From NCBI RefSeq assembly GCF_949987535.1, contig NC_080074.1, forward strand, positions 25,007,268 to 25,071,267: a stretch of 64,000 nt of DNA, in the 5' to 3' direction. A program made the position numbers and the translations under genes. The stretch comes from Balaenoptera acutorostrata (Eukaryota; Chordata; Mammalia; Artiodactyla; Balaenopteridae). The first letter of the stretch is position 1, and each line of letters begins with the position of its first letter. Below the pieces are notes generated by a model. It did not search any database, was not told where the DNA came from, and saw only the letters and a program-made list of their open reading frames with translations. Below are positions 12,796-23,130 of this stretch, piece by piece.

Positions 12796-13755
12796 ATGGG
12801 CTCTGTGGCACTTTGGACACTTTTCCAGCTTCAGCTTTTGGAAATTTTATGGAAGGTTCTGGGTCTTCCACAGGGAACTTCTCAAGAAAAGTTAGGTTCC
12901 AGGTGAAATTACTGAATTTCTTTCTTTGTCATTCAACAGAGATAACATTGGCAATTACATAATTGCTGAGAAGTCTTGTATGTGTTTAGAAAATAGCTTT
13001 CAGTCCAAATTGTCCAGGATAAGGTACCAGAGAATCTTGGTTCCTTTTCCTGGATTAGGAAACACTTTGTAGAAAGAAAAGAAAAAACACCTTGGTAGGT
13101 AGCAGATTGTAATTTAGTTCAAGCAGGTTATGGTTCAAGGAGCAATATTAAAGAAATGATGATGATTTTGCCTGCCTACAGAGGATAAGAGTCTGAAACA
13201 GTACAAGGAAGGGAAAGGAAGTTAATCAAGGTGGGGCACACTGAAGGGGTTCATTAAAATCTGGCCTGGACTTGAACTTGTTTGGGGGAGTTCTGAAAGC
13301 CATTGGAAATTTAAAGGTTTTTTTTGCTAATGCTATACTTTATATGAGTTTCTGCATGAAAACTAGATTTTATCATAATGAAAGATTTTATTACTTCTGT
13401 TCCTTTGTTCTATTTTCCTTGATTGAAACAAAAATCATATTGTATTCAAAGTATCTATGCTTTTTCTTAAGCCACTGAGTTTTTATTGAGCACCTACTTT
13501 GAGACGTCTTCTTGCTTCTCTCAGCCCAGTGTCATTTGTCTTTTCATTGATTCTAAGTGTTAATGACCAAGAAAAAAGGGAGAAAGCCAAATAACCACTA
13601 ATCAATTAGATTTGCCGACTCTTGTAATTGGTAAGCAGGATATAAAAAATTGCAAGCTTTGTGATACGATTGGATTTAACTTTGTGTCCTTTCAAGAACC
13701 TTAAAATACAGAGTCACAGCCATTAAAAGAAAAAACAATAGCTTCGAGGTAGGAA
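12796..13755. other. Intron, nothing recognised
   Basis: A/T-rich DNA between the nested L1s and the retrocopy. A 68-codon open stretch at 13272-13478 has no family resemblance or splice context. Confidence 0.45.
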
Positions 13756-14499
13756 AGCAAATACTGGTTTTTTTGTTGTTGTTGTTCAACCACAAATATT
13801 TATTGAGCACCTACTATATGTCAGTCACTATATCAATCACGCTAAGCACCGTGTGAGCCGCAATTTTCTCATCGGCAAAATGAAAAATTGTGCTTCTCAA
13901 TAGAGAAACAATGGGCATCTTGGGCAGGACAATTCTTTGTGCAAGTCTGTCCCCTGCCCTCTAAACGACATGAACTCTACCTTGTAATTGGTTCAATACA
14001 ATGACGCCCCCACATATTTCCAAAGGGCCCCTAGGGGCCATTTCCATCCTGGATGGAGAATCCCAGGCCTACCCTCTATGATTTCAGGAGCTAGGGAAAG
14101 TGGAGAAGCCCTGTAACTGGCAGATTTAGGATGATGCCGAGTCCCAAGAAGAGCAGGTTCTGGACCATGTTTCCAGGGAACTGAGCCTCACAGTGGCCCC
14201 AGGGTGATGTCAACATCCTAGAGGCTCTTGGTTTTGGCTCCTGAGTCAGAACTCCTACTCCCTATATGCAGCCACGATACAATCCAGGAACTTCAGGTTT
14301 CCGTTCCCAGCTGAGCCTGTGGTTCATTCTGAAGAAGATGAAGCAGAATGAGCTGGAGCTGCGACTGCTCATGCTGTATCCTCCCGGACGCTGGAGCTGC
14401 GAGGGTAGCAGGGGGGCCCCCGTCCAGCTGGCGGTGCCAGGCACCCACTACCGGGCGCTGGATGTGCGGCCGGCCGGCCCGTACCAACAGCAAATACTG
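13756..14499 (-). pseudogene. Processed retrocopy of an unidentified mRNA
   Basis: Direct repeats AGCAAATACTG at 13756-13766 and 14489-14499 flank 722 bp that reads as an mRNA copy on the minus strand. It has a GC-rich 5' part (14488 to about 14380, with CCGGCCGGCC), a middle with short frames, AATAAA near 13801-13796 and an A-rich tail ending ACAACAACAAAAAAA at 13768. Frames of 60-66 codons are present (for example one starting MSSRSSSSFCFIFF), but no protein is recognised. The 3' part, with 'gaaaattgcggctcacacg', looks like a MIR inside the parent's 3' UTR. L1-type insertion marks are clear; the parent gene is unknown. It lies in the same orientation as the host gene. Confidence 0.75.
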
Positions 14500-15533
14500 T
14501 TTTTATCTAGCATTCTCATATATATCTTTTTCTACCATGTTTTCTATCTCTTCTTTATATATCACCTGAGTCTTTGAAGTTAGTGATTTATTGGATTTTT
14601 TTTTTTGGACTGGTGAAAAAACATGCATTCCAAAGTAGAAAGGATAATACAATACTAGCTTACTTAAGAGCTGATATCATGAATGACTGGTGACCCATCT
14701 AATAAAAGTTCCAGATGAGAGGGAACTAGATGTATTTGGTTTCATTATACTTTATATGATCGAGAGAATCCCAATACCAACAATGTTATTCTCCGCAATC
14801 TAACAGAAACAGCACCTAACTCTTAGGAAGGTGAGAAGGGCTTATATACAACTTCATCAGACCACAGGAAATTTCACACTTTGCTGCAAACAAGATTATC
14901 TTTTTCATCACTCTAATTTTTGTATTAATAGAACTTTAAATATAGCAGAAAAGAAGTTTTCTTAAACATAATATGAGATCAAAGGGTCATATTGGTAAGG
15001 TGGTAGAAATCTTCTAAATTAAAATTTAAAGAAATAACATTATTATAAAGACATTTTGCAGAGAACAAGAAAATCAGAAATTAAAGACAGGATTACGGCT
15101 GAGAAAGCATATGTCCAGGAAATTGGTTCAATTGTTGTACTGCCTAAGAATAGAATCTATTCTTCTTAAATCATCAACCCCATCACCATCACTGTCATTG
15201 ACACTCTACAACCACTGAGCCCTGGCTATGTATGGCATTTCCTTGAGCTCCTGAGCAGAGTTCACCTTTTAATAAAGGACAATTCCTGCTCAGATATATT
15301 GTCCCCCATGGTCAGGAAACCAAAGGTTTGAGTCCAGCCAAAAACATTTCAGCAACATAAGGAGCCCTGTCTCCATTTTCACATCTAAGTAGATGCCAAA
15401 AATGTTTTGAACAATGGTCTCTTTATTGAAACACATGAAGAGCACCTCCATGAGAGGAGATATATTGAGGGAGACTACATTCACTGGGATATATGTTTAA
15501 AAATCAATTTTACGTGATGTTCGTACTTTACAG
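14500..15533. other. Intron, nothing recognised
   Basis: A/T-rich intronic DNA. A minus-strand 64-codon open stretch at 15290-15484 has no matching splice sites and no family resemblance. Confidence 0.45.
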
Positions 15534-16299
15534 TTGTGGTACAAGAGAAAATCCATATTTGGTCTTTGTCCTAGTTTCTTGGCAGAGAGGTCCTAAATCC
15601 CTTGGAAATTTTCTTTTGTATGTTAATAAGATGACTAAGGTGGGGAAAGGTGCCTAGATAGCTTCAGGATGGGGTTGGTCACCAGGAAAACCAACCATGT
15701 GATTAGAGTTAAACTTTCAGCCCAGTGCCCCCGACCTTCAGGGAGGGGAGAGGAACTGGACATTGAGTTCAGTCACCAATGGCCAATGACTCAATCAATC
15801 ATGCCTCCATAATGAAACCTCCACAAAAACCCTGTAATGACACATTTTGAGGAACTTCTTGGTTGGTAAACAAATTGATGTACTGGGAGGGTGACGCACC
15901 TGGAGAGGGCATGGAAACTCTGCTCCTCCCAACCCCCATATCTTGCCCTGTGCATCTTTTCTATTTGGCTATTCCTCAGTTGTATCCTTTATAATAAACT
16001 GGTAATCATAAGTGAAGTGTTATCCCGAGTTCTGTGAGTCTTTATAGCAAATTATCGAACCTTAGGGGGCATCATGGGAACTCCTGAATCTGCAGTCTGC
16101 TGGGACAGAAGTATGGGTAGCCTGGGCAGCTCATTTACAGCTGGCATCTGAAGTGGGGGCATTCTTGGATTGAGCCCTTAATCTGTGGGAGTCTGTGCTA
16201 ACTCTGGGTAGTAGCGTCAGAACTGAATTGAATTGTTGGGCACCCAGTTGGTGTCAGAGAACTGTAGAATCGGCTGGTATCAGGAAAAACCCCACAAGA
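15534..16299 (+). mobile_element. Solo LTR of an endogenous retrovirus (class not assigned)
   Basis: Begins TGTGGTACAAG and ends near GAAAAACCCCACA, giving TG...CA ends. Inside are U3-like wording ('caccaatggccaatgactca', 'cataatgaaacctccac'), a TATAATAAACTGG stretch that can serve as the polyadenylation region, and U5-like wording ('gaagtgggggcattcttgg', 'gcacccagttggtgtcagag'). No internal viral genes are attached, so it is a recombined solo LTR. The subfamily is not named, because I could not fix it from memory. Confidence 0.7.
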
Positions 16300-17439
16300 G
16301 TTGTATCTGGTATTATGTAGATTAGGGCAGTGCTCAGCTAGTGAATGTCTTTGGGGCCTTTGGGGCTTTCTCCTGCACTCCTCCTCTTCCTCCCTTGCAC
16401 CCCTTCTGCACACATTGCCCTTCATACCCTACCCCAGGCTGAGCCAAGGCACTAAGTGATGAAAAATGATAGAGCTGGCAGTGATATCTCCATTATGGGT
16501 ATATGCTTTTTATAGGGAACTATTTAACAAAACAATCTTTTAAGACCAAAAGGACCATTAAGAAAAAAGTAAAAGTTTAGGCTGTGCATATCCAGGCTTA
16601 TTCTGACGCTCAAGAGTCTAAGTCCCAGAGAAAAGAGCCTTTGAAACCCTATTGTGCAGAAAGAACAGCTACTCTCTCACTCCGGGAAAGTCTCTGTCAC
16701 CATATAAAAAAACTAATAAAGGGTCTCAAACAGGGCAAATCCCCTTTAAAATATCAAAAGCTCTAATCAGAAAAGGAAGCGGAGTTATACAACCAACAAT
16801 GAAGTGCATAAGGCATAAAGGCTAGATGCAAGTTTTCGGTTGATGGTTCAGTGCTTATAATCAGAGGTTGGGGAAAGAATTAAAGGAAAAGTGTTCTCGG
16901 GTAGATGACTGAACAGAAATGCTTATAGTCAATGTGCTGTAAAACTGAGTGTGTATTCCTCACTCTCCGTGGAGATGTGAGCATAAATTCTGATATAGTT
17001 CTATGCGTGATGACATTGCTCTTTACATCTTTGCCTTTATTTGCATAAAATGGTTTTAAAGCTTTACCAAGTCCTTGTTTTTTTACTCTGGAAAAAAACG
17101 TTTCTCTGAAAAAGGAAGCCTGCATTTACTGAGGACTGGATATGGGCTCGAATCTTTGTTTTACAGACTTTATATCATTGTAAATTAACTGTTAAAACAG
17201 AGGTCAAAGGAAAATGTGATTGAACTGTGGGTCACATTGTAGAAGGTATTTTTAATCATGAGTGGGTGACATGTGTATGATGTTTTCCCCTTACTTCTAC
17301 ATTAGAAAATAAACTTTCAACCAGAAAGTGTGTTTCCAAGTTCCTTTAGAACTCTTCTAATTCCAAAAAATAAGGATTAATGGAGCACTCTTATGTATTC
17401 ATCACCAGTCAGGGATCTTCATTTTTTATTATTATTTTT
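16300..17439. other. Intron, nothing recognised
   Basis: No repeat or exon that I can name. Short open stretches at 16584-16766 (plus) and 16880-17125 (minus) lack splice context. Confidence 0.4.
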
Positions 17440-17900
17440 AACTCATTGTTGCAGTTCAGGTTCGGGGGAAGCAGACCCTGAGATGGAACTTAGCCTTCAG
17501 GAAGTTTATCAGGACATACCCTTGGGATCAACACCCGTGGGGAAAGGGAAGAAAGCAGGATTAGGCAGAGGGAGAAGACGGGCTGCATTGCAGACACAAC
17601 AAACCCCTTGCCAACCCCATGGGGAGCTTTGAAGCTGGAGTGGCCCTTCAGAGTTGTCCCAACTTTTGTGGGGGGGGGGGTCGGGTCATTGCACACCCAT
17701 ATCAGCCAGTAATTAGATACAGATACCCCCCCAACCCACCCCTGCCCGAAAAGGTCATGTCAATTAGACAGAGGCAGTTCCTGGAGAGAGTTGAGAGCTG
17801 AGGGCTGCTGGTCAGCACATTCCCAGAGCTGGGAAAATAAGTTCTTCGGTCAGGAAGGGGAGCTCTTAGTGGCTCAGTGAAGGGGCCACCCAGGTGTAAA
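17440..17900. repeat. Interspersed-repeat-like segment, family not assigned
   Basis: GC-richer than its surroundings, with wording such as 'cctgagatggaacttagcc', 'aggaagtttatcaggacat', 'aaagcaggattaggcagag' and 'gctggagtggcccttcag'. I have the impression of a known mammalian repeat but cannot name it. A G-run of about 12 lies near 17670. Confidence 0.4.
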
Positions 17901-18489
17901 TATTTAATTCAGTGGTTAACAATAGAACCATTAAACAAATGGCAATATGGCAAAATGCATACTAGTATATAACCAATACAAGCTAACGGGAGATTTAAAG
18001 TACTCAGAATTTTTATACCAAATTCCTAGAGGCTTCTTTTCTGGGTCATGGTAAAACAAACTTAATACCTTTCCAGTATCATTTCTATTAATCATGTTAT
18101 TTGATTACCCTTAGGAACATTTCCCCCTCTAGAGTATGAAGAAGAGAATTAGAAACTAAGGAGTAGGAAGAAGATTCAGAAATATCTTCCCTCAAATAAT
18201 ATCCCTCCCCATACACTTAAATATGAAGAAATTCAATAATTTCTCCTGAAGCCTAACTTTTCTTGAGAATTCCCTATGGAAGCCCTAGAACCTTACATAA
18301 AATTTTTTCCAAAAGCGGAAGCTGGAAGTGTGTCCAGGGGCCCACAGAGCCCATGGAAGGAGCAAGAGACTGGAGTCAGGTGGGTGTGGGAGGAGAGGCT
18401 GCATGCAGCAGGGGTGTTTCGTGGTGGATGGGCATGGTAGGGGGAGTTCAAGGGCAGCTGGGCAGTAGGGCAGAGGCAGTGCAGCAGGG

Positions 18490-18610
18490 TAGTTAGAAAC
18501 GTGATCTGAGGAGTCAGTCTGCCTGGGTGTAAATCCTGGCTCTGACATTAACTAGCTAAGGGACCTTGGGCAAGCCACTTAAATATCTCACACGTAAAAT
18601 AAGGATTTTT
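18490..18610 (+). mobile_element. MIR SINE fragment
   Basis: 'gtctgcctgggtgtaaatcc', 'tggctctgacattaactagc' and 'gggaccttgggcaagccact' are the MIR 5' half and core. Confidence 0.8.
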
Positions 18611-18669
18611 TTTTTTACAGACATCTAAACAGAAACAGAAACCTAAAGTCACATGCTGAACTTCAGAGT

Positions 18670-19182
18670 GTATGTGTGGATTAATGTCCTGCTGCTGCTG
18701 TAACAAATGTAAGACAAACCTAGTGGCGTACAACAACACACGCTTGTTCTCTTACAGTCCTGGAGGTAAGAAATCTGAATTCAGTTTGGCTGGGCTAAAG
18801 TCAAGGTGTCAGCAGGGCTGGTTCCTTCTGGAGACTCTCAGCAAAGAACCTGTTTCTTTGCCTATTTTAGCATCTAGAGGCCACCTGCTTTCCTTGGTTT
18901 ATAGCCCCTTTTCCATCCTCAAAGCACATCTCTCCAATCTTCGCCTCCATCATCACGTTGCCTTCTCCTCTTCTGCTGTCAAGTCTCCCTCTGCCTCCCT
19001 TTTACAAGGATACTTGTGACTACATTTAAGGCCCGCCTGAATAATACAGGATAATCTCCCCCATCTCAATATCCTTAATTTAATCATGTCTGAAGAGTCC
19101 CTTTGGTCATGTAAGGTAACAGGTTCTGGGGATTAGGATGTGGACATCTCTGGGGGGCCATGAGTCAGCCTACCACAATGTG
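18670..19182 (-). mobile_element. MLT1-type LTR (ERVL-MaLR)
   Basis: On the minus strand it runs from 'tgtggtaggctgactcatgg' and 'gatgtccacatcctaatccc' to 'ttacagcagcagcaggac', the MLT1 order. No internal region attached. Opposite-frame open stretches here (18672-19019 plus) are chance readings of the LTR. Confidence 0.8.
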
Positions 19183-21239
19183 TGATTAAATGAGATGGCT
19201 TAGTTCGTAAGAATATCATATTTCTATCCTATCTTCTCAACAGAGTTTTGGTAATCGAAGTTATTGAATTAAATCTGTGGGAAAAATTCATGGCGTTCCT
19301 GCAGATGCCTGCTGTGCCAGAAGTTACTAGTGCTCACCGAAGTACATACTTGTTCCTCTATGGTTCTCTACATTCTTGCACATCAGGGCAAGGCCAAGAG
19401 GATATGGGCGGAAATTCTGATAGCCATTCCATGCTGGCTCTTAGAAATGGTCACCCTAATTTATTGCCTAAACTGGGAGACTGTTGAGAATAAAAGGAGA
19501 GTATATTAACCATCACACCAAATCAACAGGTATGTGCTGTGACTGCTGCAGGCAAACCTGTATCTATAGTCACCCAACTTAAAAACATCCTACGAAATCC
19601 CCTAGCCCTCTTCTCCTCCGACTTGGAGGCCGTGTAGCCCAGACAGCATAGTAACAAGTTGAAGGAGAGTTGCGTATCCCTCATTGGACTTTTATGAGAA
19701 ATAAGCAAACCTTTATTGCCACTGAGGTTTGGGGTTTATTTGTTAGCACAGCATAGCCTAAGCTATCTTGGCTCAAACAGCTATGCTCTGGCAAGCTTGT
19801 TCTCCCCTCGCTGTATTTCTGAATAGGGGACATTCCATCAGAGTAAGGGCTGGACTCCACTTAAAGGTCAGGTCGTTGACTCTCAGCAGCAAACTTACAG
19901 GAAGAAATGCTCTAACTGGGTACAAATGCTGAAGCTGGGTTGCCTCCTGAATGGCTGTGACTGATCTGCCTGTGGGCTTTTGACCTGAGATACTGAAGTG
20001 AAAACTCCAGAGTTTGAACAATACTTGGCATTTCTTGATGCTTTTTCATGAAGGAGCTCAGCGAGCTTAACATCTGGCAACTCTAAAAAGGGGGCTCTTT
20101 TTCAGAGCAAAGGCTTACAAAGAATGTGAACTGAAGTTTGCATTTTGTTCCTGGGACTTTGTTGGTTAGAGTGAAAGGCTGAGGGGCTTTGTTAGTCAGC
20201 AGCTCCCACTGTAGCAGAAACTAGAGCGCAGACCCACGCACACAATGCGTAAGGAAACACTGCTCACACTGACTCCTTTGTTCCCATCCGTTTACATCGC
20301 AAGCATCTGCAAACTATTCTTACAATGTGGCCAACACTGACCGGCAATTTTTGATAGGAAGCCTAACAGAGCTTGTAATTTACAAAGCAGTTTCACATAA
20401 ACTATTTCTTTTAACTCTTTTTAGTATTTCTAACTTGAGCAATCAGCCTTTGTCTGTCAATATCCGTAAGAAGATGAGGAGAAGAAGGGGGCAAGGAAAG
20501 AGGAGAAGGATGGAGAGGAGGAGGAGAGGGAGGAAGAGGGGTGAATCAGGTAGAGTGGGATCCACCCCTGTGCCTCAGTGAATCTTTACCCCACACTGTG
20601 TGCCAGGTACCACAACAGGCACTTTGGAGCTAATGATTATTCTGCGGCCAAAGTAAAATATGTCAATGTTCATAAGGATTTTTTGGTCCATCAAAAGCAT
20701 GATTTAATGGTTCTCCAGGGAATTAAGCTGAGTGAAAAAATACCAATCCCCAAAGGTTACATAGTGTATGGCTCCTTCAATATAACATTCTTGAAATGAT
20801 AAAATTACAGAAATGGAGAATAGATTAATAATTGTCAAGGGTCAGGGACAGAGGTGGGGCGTGAGAGGTGGGGGTGGCTATAAAAGGAGAACAGGTGGAG
20901 TCCTTGTAGCGATGAAATTGTTCTGTACCCCGACTTTATTAATGTCAGTATCCTCGTTATGATACTGTACTACAGTTCTACATTATATTATATTATTATA
21001 ATGTATTATATTATTATTTCTTAAAATTGCATGTGAGTCTAACACGATCTCAAAACAGAAAGTTTAATTTAAAAAGGATGATTGAAAAATAATATTAAGA
21101 CTACATCTATTAAATGTCCCTTTATTCTTCTGAAAATTAGCAAACATTCAGATAGGCCAAAAGCTACCAATGCAGAGAGTTACGAATGATCAAATGAAGA
21201 AATGACTCATGTCTCATTATTTTAAGGCAGGGAAAAATA
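19183..21239. other. Intron, mostly unassigned, with a purine tract
   Basis: No recognisable gene or repeat except a G/A-only tract at about 20470-20542 (imperfect GGA/GAA). Short open stretches on both strands have no supported function. Confidence 0.45.
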
Positions 21240-21450
21240 GAGATGGCCACAATGTATTGGATGCTTACCCATGGCGTTGACAGGCACTATATCAGACGTG
21301 TCACATACTGTTTCTAACGCAATCCTACATGAGGAGAAGCTATCACCAATGTACAGATAAGGAGCTGAAGCAGAGAAGGAAAAGTGAGTAGCTCACGGTC
21401 ACACCATCAATAGATGGTGGAACCAAGAATCAAATCATGTTTTGATCTGC
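21240..21450 (+). mobile_element. MIR SINE
   Basis: Eroded MIR order: 'ggatgcttacccatggcgtt', 'ggcactatatcagacg', 'caatgtacagataaggagct', 'gtagctcacggtcacacca'. Confidence 0.65.
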
Positions 21451-22845
21451 TGAGATACGTTGCTTCCAAGACCTTCAGCAGCATGTAATTGACCTGAGGT
21501 CTTTAAGGACTAACGACTTGTCCACAAGAGCAACACTGGGGCTCTAGCGTGTGCCGAGCACTCTTCCCACCGTGCTGTGCTCTCACAGGTGGTTGAGAAA
21601 AGAACATAATGGTACCAGCTACCTGAGATACAGGACAAATAAGGGCAAAAATCTCGAATGGCAGGTGTCCAAAGTATTAACAAAGAAAATGGGTAAATTT
21701 ACACCAGTTTCTCCTTTGTGGATTTACTTAAATATAAAGAACATTGGTCTGGAGAATTTCAAAAGGCTTGTCAACTGACTGAGAAATATGAGGCCAAAAT
21801 CAACATCCTCCTAAAATGAATTATAATGCCATTGTTAAGGGTCCAGATTTTTAATCAAGACAAAAACGTTTCGCAAAATGCATGAAGTGAATGAAACTAA
21901 GCACTTAACTCAGTTTTCAGCAAGATAGAAAGCAATGTACAGATTTGCTAATAATACCCCTGCCTCTCACTTCCTTTGAAGTTATACAAAGTGACTTAAC
22001 TTCAGGAAATTGTCCCCTTGATTCTGAAATACAGCTGTACCCAGGATGAAGCCAGGCTTGCTTTCTCAAGCATTGCACACACTTCTTGCCACTTTTACAG
22101 TAAATACACAATATCAGGTTCATGACTATATTTTGGTTTAAATTATATCCAAGGATCATTATACCCCCAAATAGCACGTCTAACAACAGTGGGACCAGTG
22201 CTTTGAGTGTAGAGAACACAAAGGCTCTCGGTTCCTGGATGAACGAGAGCTATTTCACCTTGACACTGTTGCTGGCAAATCTCCGAGAGGTGAGCATTTT
22301 GAAAACGCTATAAACAGCTTAGCCTTTTCTTAGCATTTTGAAGAGCACATTAATAGCCTAGCCTTTTCTTAAGGGCTTTCTTTTTCCCTTAGCCAAATTT
22401 GACAGTTGGAAATGAATAGTGAAGCGGATGGAATCAAAGTCAGAGCTGTGTTTTAAAGGCAGTGTGGAACTGATGTCATTCGGCATTGTCTCCAAAAGAA
22501 TATAAGAATATTAAGTGGATGTCTCATGAACTTACATACAAAGGATACTCTTCACTTGAGGACAGAATAATAATGTCTCACAGAAGAAAGATGTAATTCT
22601 TGATGCCCGTAAAATCTATTCAGACAGCTCTTGGCTGGTACAAAAAAAAAAAAAAAAACAACTACAACTTTCAACCGAAAGAAGTTATATTAATAGAATT
22701 AATTTTTTAATACTTAGTAAACTACAGAATACCTTGTTCCCAATGCTATAAACGACAGTTTACAGACAGTATTGTCATTGTCACCATTTGGGAAGTTTTG
22801 TTAAAAAGAAATCAAGGGGCATAGGGTAATGTAACAAAATTAGCC
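21451..22845. other. Intron, nothing recognised
   Basis: Contains partial repeats of 'agccttttcttagcattttg' around 22320-22370 and an A-run of about 18 near 22640. A 100-codon minus-strand open stretch at 21917-22219 lacks splice sites in compatible phase. Confidence 0.4.
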
Positions 22846-22924
22846 AAAGGAAGTTAAATAGCCTACCCTCTAGGACTTAACAGCTTAAAGGAAGATAAAT
22901 AGCCTACCTTCTAGGACTTAACAG
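22846..22924. repeat. Tandem duplication of a 38-41 bp unit
   Basis: Copy 1 at 22846-22883 and copy 2 at 22887-22924 share AAATAGCCTACC and CTAGGACTTAACAG and differ at only two positions. Confidence 0.85.
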
Positions 22925-23130
22925 GCCCCCAAAAAACTGATGTGGAAGCTATCCCACATAAATTGGGACACATGCAACTCCATCCAACAGCCAGAAAAAC
23001 TGTATAGCTTCTTTCAAAGGGAACTGAGAACCCACCTAGTTTTTCCTCTGTCCTCTGGGTATAAACACACTCAGCAATTCCGTAACAGTTACCTAGTATA
23101 TTTGGGGAGAGTTGCTGACTAATTTAAAAA

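Noticed and set aside
18672..19019. 115-codon open frame rich in Ser and Leu
   Set aside because: Lies wholly in an MLT1 LTR read in the opposite sense.
20470..20542. Purine tract with a basic Arg-rich open frame as a coding region
   Set aside because: Simple GGA/GAA repeat; the Arg/Glu-rich reading is what such a tract gives in any frame.
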